Source: Clytia hemisphaerica (Eukaryota; Cnidaria; Hydrozoa; Leptothecata; Clytiidae). From it: 64,000 nt of DNA. This document shows, one piece after another, positions 59,441 to 64,000 of this stretch. The translations under genes were made by a program, and so were the position numbers. The notes beneath the pieces were generated by a model, which was given only the letters and a program-made list of their open reading frames with translations, made no database searches and had not been told where the DNA came from. Location of the stretch: contig CACVBU010001358.1 of NCBI GenBank assembly GCA_902728285.1, positions 1,178,001 to 1,242,000 on the forward strand, in the 5' to 3' direction. Position 1 is the first letter of the stretch; every line of letters starts with the position of its first letter.

Positions 59441-60174
59441 GAGAAAAAATGTTTGTTAAAGTAAAAAGATTATACTAAAGAGTGGGTAGCCAGCTGTTGG
59501 ATGAGGTTAGTATGCAGGGACACAAAAAAGCACCCATGGAAAGTAAAATCTAGTGAAAAAGAGAATTGAACAATATCATTTTCCAAACTTGATGTTTTTG
59601 CTATTTACAGCTTGGTCTACTTGTATGGTTTTATTTTCAGAAATGCACAAGCAATCAACAAAAGAAAGCAAAAACAATCAAAGAGAAAAGCTGATTATTA
59701 TCCTCTCTTGTGAATTTTCAAAACTATAGAACAAGTTCCAGGTTTCAGGAGATTACCTGTGGCTATTAGACTTATTGGATTAGCAAACAGGTAGCAGCAA
59801 AGTAAAAATTGACATTATTCTAGTTATGGTGTGTAAAATTAGCTTAAAAAAGCCCCCAAAAAATTTTCTGGGTCATTGAACCACCAACTTAAAAAATCTG
59901 CAGTAAAAGTTTTGGACACTTTTGCTTTGGGGCATTTTATCATGACATAACAAAATGTTTTAATTGTTTTCAAAAATAAAAAAGATCATGAAAACTGTTT
60001 GCTACCTGCATCATGCACAATCCTGAGAAAAAGTGGTGACAGACGAAGGAACAAAGGAATGACTGACCGAACAAAACGTAAACTCTAGGTCATACCTCAC
60101 TAACTTAAGGTAACCTGGATCACCTATGTCCTTTTCGGATTATAAAGCCTCTTGCAATCTTATACATCATGCAA
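59441..60174. other. Upstream region of SMG6
   Basis: AT-rich, with a short stretch near 59990-60085 related to the GAGAAAAGTTGGTAACAGACG part of family E elements. No gene seen. Confidence 0.4.
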
Positions 60175-60368
60175 TAGTTGTTTGGGAGAAGACAACGGTC
60201 AATTGAATAACAAATTACTCAAGCAGAAATTGTTTCAATAATGATGTCATGTAATTGATTTGTTTTTTACAACACAGCTGTGACTTAAGATAAAAGATAA
60301 TTTATCCCGTTTTTACTGGCTGGAGTAATTTGTTATCCAATTGACCGTTGTCTTCTCCCAAACAACTA
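60175..60368. mobile_element. 194-bp hairpin MITE
   Basis: The left arm starts TAGTTGTTTGGGAGAAGACA and runs to CAAATTACTC; the right arm is its near-exact inverse, about 48 bp each. It directly precedes the large foldback element. Confidence 0.85.
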
Positions 60369-60382
60369 ATTCATGATGGGGT

Positions 60383-62744
60383 ATGAGTCATGAGTAAAGG
60401 TTTTTAAGAAGAAAGTTTCAACTGTTATCTATTTGGTTCTTATGAAGAAAAAAAATGCGGCCGGGTGACGACGAAAAAAAATTTCACCCGGCCGGTGGAC
60501 CAGAAACAAAAAGTTTTTTAGGGTCAGTCTGATTATTTAAGGGGAACTAAACATTTTTTGAGGTCACACTTTTTTTGTCTCCAAGAACTACACAACACAG
60601 TATAAGTTCGAAAAAATATAATTTCCACTCTCAATGTTTTTCCTATTTTGTATAAAACCTTCTTTAAAAAGCGTATAATTTGTTTAAAATGAACCCCCAC
60701 TTTACACATGTTTGTGACGTCATATCGTTCATATTTTCTATGAATTTTGTGTATGTTCATCAACTTTAAAGCTTGATATTTCGTGAACAAGAAATAATAG
60801 GAAGATAGTAAAATCATTTTTGATTTCAGGAAGGATTCAGTTTTACATGGACTAAATTTGGGGTTGTCAGCTTATTCCAATAAAAAGTTCAATTTTTTCA
60901 ATCGACTCTAAAATCCTTTTCACTCTCTTGTTTTCGAAAGTCAAAAATGGCTTTTTAATGAATTCTGTCTCTTGGTTAAACCATTTGTGGATAAAAAGTT
61001 ATGGCTACACAAAAAAAGTTAAAGGTTCTCTATCAACTAAAAGTAAGAGCTTTTCCAATTACTTGCTGAACGTGTTTACGTCAAACAGAGGGCTCGACCT
61101 ATTCCCCTAACAAAATATGCATTGCTTTAAAAAGATTAGATTTTCTGTAAACAGAAAGAGCTATATCTTTTGATAGAGAAGTTTTTAGAGAAAAATATTT
61201 TCAGAGGTCATTCCTTGGAAGTATGTGATGTGATTTAGGTATTTTCAAAAAAAGGTTTAGTTCCCCTTTAATAAAGTATTGATGCCATAACTTACTCGGG
61301 TAAGTTATGGCATGTCTTAAAAATACCATGATTTTTAGATTGCATTAGTCGACAGAAAACAACCTAACAAATGACTGAACATGAAGGGTACTATGATGTA
61401 GTTTCTAACCGGATGTGTAACCTAATTGTTTTTTGGTTGATTTTTGCGAAAAGCCGCAAAAACTGATTATTACATCATAATCATCGATGACGTCATAAAG
61501 ACTAAAAATTGAATTTCTCAAAGATTGTTTATCCAATTGGCTTCAAACTTTCACCAAAGATGTATCCTACTACTGTATCCATTCATTATGGCATAACATA
61601 CTAATTTGATCTTTATTAATAAATCAAGATTAGCAAAAGAGGAATTAAAATGACAATTTTAACAAACGTCGTTTATGAAATTACATAGTGTATATAATGT
61701 AAGAAAAGTGATAACATTTTTAGAGGACCATTCCAAGACAGGGGTGTCTGTGGATGTTTTTTCAATATTTTCAAGGTTTTCAAAGGACCAGTTTTTATAT
61801 GAAGACATGAGCCTTATATGGTGAGAAAAAAAAAGAGCTACTTGCAGAGTAATTAGTGCCATAGAAATTTTGTTAGTTGCTCTGAAAACCATATACATAT
61901 TTTGATACATTTGATAAACATTAGGCAAGAAGACCCCCCTCCCCCTAAGGTAGGACCTCTCCCTTAAGTGGTATCTTCCCAAAGGAAATGCATTTGAAAA
62001 TTCAGACATTCTGTCTGTCTGTCTTAGTCTGCCACCCTTAATACAATGACTTTCACCCACCATCGTAAAGGCAACTTTTGTAGCACCACAGGCAAATTTT
62101 TTCGAAAAGAGTGGTAATTATCGGTCCTTATTTGCAGCATTGCTTAGGAAATTAAAGCTTTCAACACTCCCCCCTTGTCCTTGTCGAGATTTTGATGACG
62201 TTAAGCAGAAACTAGTAAAAAATGAAAAATCCTATTCTTTGCTGACGTAATCAGAATTTAGAAAAAAAAATTTTCAAATGATTGACTTTAGTAGGATACA
62301 ATTTGGTGAAAGTTTGAAGCCAATTGGATAAACAATCTTTGAGAAATTCAATTTTTAGTCTTGATGACGTCATCGATGATTATGATGTAATAATCAGTTT
62401 TTGCGGCTTTTCGCAAAAATCAACCAAAAAACAATTAGGTTACACATCCGGTTAGAAACTACATCATAGTACCCTTCATGTTCAGTCATTTGTTTGGTTG
62501 TTTTCTGTTGACTAATGCGATCTAAAAATCATGGCATTTTTAAGACATGCCATAACTTACCCGAGTAAGTCATGGCATCAATACTTTATTAATAATCAGA
62601 CTGACCCTAAAAAACTTTTTGTTTCTGGTCCACCGGCCGGGTGAATTTTTTTTTCGTCGTCACCCGGCCGCATTTTTTTTCTTCATAAGAACCAAATAGA
62701 TAACAGTTGAAACTTTCTTCTTAAAAACCATTACTCATGACTCA
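60383..62744. mobile_element. Large foldback element with about 460-bp inverted arms
   Basis: The right arm (about 62280-62744) is the near-perfect inverse of a left arm split into 60383-60540 and 61268-61575 by an inserted element. The outer ends are ATGAGTCATGAGTAA.GG and its inverse. The arms hold a GGCCGGGTGAC hairpin and CCATAACTTAC palindromes. The loop (61576-62279) has no domain-bearing frame; the 134-residue frame at 61659-62063 overlaps it without recognisable motifs. Confidence 0.85.
60541..61267. mobile_element. 727-bp TTAA-flanked element nested in the foldback arm
   Basis: The ends are GGGGAACTAAAC and the inverse (GTTTAGTTCCCC), with TTAA on both sides (60537-60540 and 61268-61271). 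The empty site is visible in the opposite arm as GATTATTAATAAAG. TTAA targeting points to piggyBac-type mobilisation. Non-coding. Confidence 0.85.
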
Positions 62745-62943
62745 TTCAAACTGTTACATTGTTCCTATTAGTCTACACAATAGACAGCTCCAGGCTTATA
62801 GGCCTTACTCTTGGTCTATAGGCACTGCTATACGCGGCCACTAGTGACCCCCAGCGGGAATTTGCTTACTAATAGGATTAAACATAATAGAAGTTTTTAA
62901 GAAAAGAAGTTTATCAATAGAGATTTCAAATAAAAGTATGTTT

Positions 62944-62968
62944 AAAGTAAGTAAGTAAGTAAGTAAGT
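62944..62968. repeat. (GTAA)n microsatellite
   Basis: About six tandem GTAA units (AGTAAGTAAGTAAGTAAGT). On the - strand this is the likely 3' tail of the LINE copy that follows. Confidence 0.8.
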
Positions 62969-64000
62969 GTTTACTTACCCATTTAACTCTACAAATAAAA
63001 TACAAACTGATGATATGCACATAAAATATAAGGAAGGAGACCGCCTTATAGTCAAGCTAATCAAAAAGATGCGGCCACCTAAGTACAAATTGCATTTATA
63101 ACACTGCAAATTATTCAAAAATGTTTAATTTTTAAGAAATTTGTTAATTAAAAAAAGAATTAAAAGAAAAGAAACTTTGCTAGGGGGAGGGGTGTGCTCA
63201 GTATCTCCCAAAACAGTGAGTAAGGGCGAGAGATTTAACAAAACTGAAAACAGATGAGCTCAGAGTAATATTTGGGTAAGATCGCTGAATGCTATTCCAA
63301 TGGGTTATACAAATCTTGGAGAAAGGTTTGTTTCCAAATGTAATCGTGTTGCAGGAGGGAATAAAAAGTAGTTTTAAATGTGCTCGACTCTGGTACTTTG
63401 GGTGTTTTCGCCTTCTGCATCGAGTTGGACAAAGTTAAAAAATTCCAGAAGGTCAAAGGGTAATTTATTATTTAGAAATCTGTGGACAAAAGATATATTA
63501 AGGCACTTGACAAGGTCAAAAATTTTGAGAATTTTAAGGTCAGAAAAGAGTGGAGAAGATGGGCATCGAGAGTTGTTAAAAGTAATAAGACGTAAAGCTT
63601 TCTTTTGAAGGATAAATATAGGCTTGGAGGTGGAATTTTCAGTGAGACCCCAGAGTTGGCAACCATATTGAAGATGAGACTGAAAAAGAGCATAGTAGAT
63701 GTTAACTAAGGTTTTTGTTGAAACATAGTGCCTAAGCTTAGATATAATACCATTTGCTCTGGCAAGTTTAGCTGATAAAGATGTAGTGTGGGCTTTCCAG
63801 TTCAGATGTGAGTCAATTAAAACACCGAGATATTTTATATTTGAACTTTGAAAAATTTTCTTACCTCTGATTTTTGGAAAGGAACAAAAGGAAGAATTTT
63901 TCGACAGTGTCTGAAAATTAAAAATTCAGTTTTCCCAGCATTAAGGGATATCTTATTGGCTTTAAGCCAAGTTTGGAGGGATCTTAGGTCACAATTGACT
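62944..64000 (-). mobile_element. LINE 3' part (RT C-terminal region), runs off the window
   Basis: On the - strand this reads as the C-terminal half of a CR1/L2-like reverse transcriptase: NIKYLGVLIDSHLNW, SKLRHYV, HLQYGCQLWGL, ILQKKALRLITF and SDLKILKIFDLV. The order is the same as in the 8.8-10 kb copy, but the sequence is clearly a different lineage. A frameshift near 63377 and the stop at 63198 show decay. The tail is the (GTAA)n repeat. The 5' end is beyond the window. Confidence 0.8.

Noticed and set aside
61659..62063. 134-residue - strand frame in the foldback loop
   Set aside because: No transposase or other domain recognised, and it overlaps the arm; not supportable as a gene.

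Overview
The window is an AT-rich animal nuclear segment. It carries intron-rich genes with GT-AG introns of about 100 to 2,500 bases, and most introns are loaded with small terminal-inverted-repeat elements. The gene set (PI synthase, a six-RRM ribosome-biogenesis factor, a PIN-domain nonsense-mediated-decay nuclease, a rhodopsin-like receptor and animal non-LTR retrotransposons) fits an invertebrate metazoan. I cannot name the species or phylum from sequence alone.

Layout. CDIPT (phosphatidylinositol synthase, + strand, 7 exons) lies at 861-3822. An intronless, atypical rhodopsin-class GPCR (- strand) lies at 5465-6400. A retrotransposon block fills 8.5-15.8 kb: a decayed endonuclease-type LINE on the - strand, with a coiled-coil/RRM-like ORF1 and a PHD-endonuclease-RT ORF2, followed by a 5'-truncated LINE with a restriction-like endonuclease on the + strand. 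RBM19 (+ strand, 17 coding exons, 938 residues) spans 17774-32643. It converges on a secreted protein with two hevamine-like GH18 domains (- strand, 9 exons, 720 residues, 33186-39736), both of which have lost the catalytic glutamate. A transposon-rich gap (39.7-44.5 kb) follows. SMG6 (- strand, 22 exons, 1333 residues) spans 44547-59412. One of its introns carries an antisense, intronless, unrecognised gene (47710-48204). The right end holds a large foldback element with a second element nested in one arm, then the 3' part of another LINE running off the window.

The genes are not an operon, and I see no functional pathway joining them. CDIPT acts in membrane lipid synthesis, RBM19 in pre-rRNA processing and SMG6 in mRNA decay; the GPCR and GH18-like protein are probably lineage-specific. 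I assembled each multi-exon gene by hand from splice sites, reading-frame phase and family similarity. All three long models close in frame with lengths near those of their families.

The most notable points are the tandem pseudo-chitinase, the gene nested in SMG6, several precisely bounded mobile elements with visible target duplications (10-bp, 8-bp, 7-bp, TA and TTAA), the nested foldback structure, and splice-acceptor-like sites a few bases upstream of three start codons.
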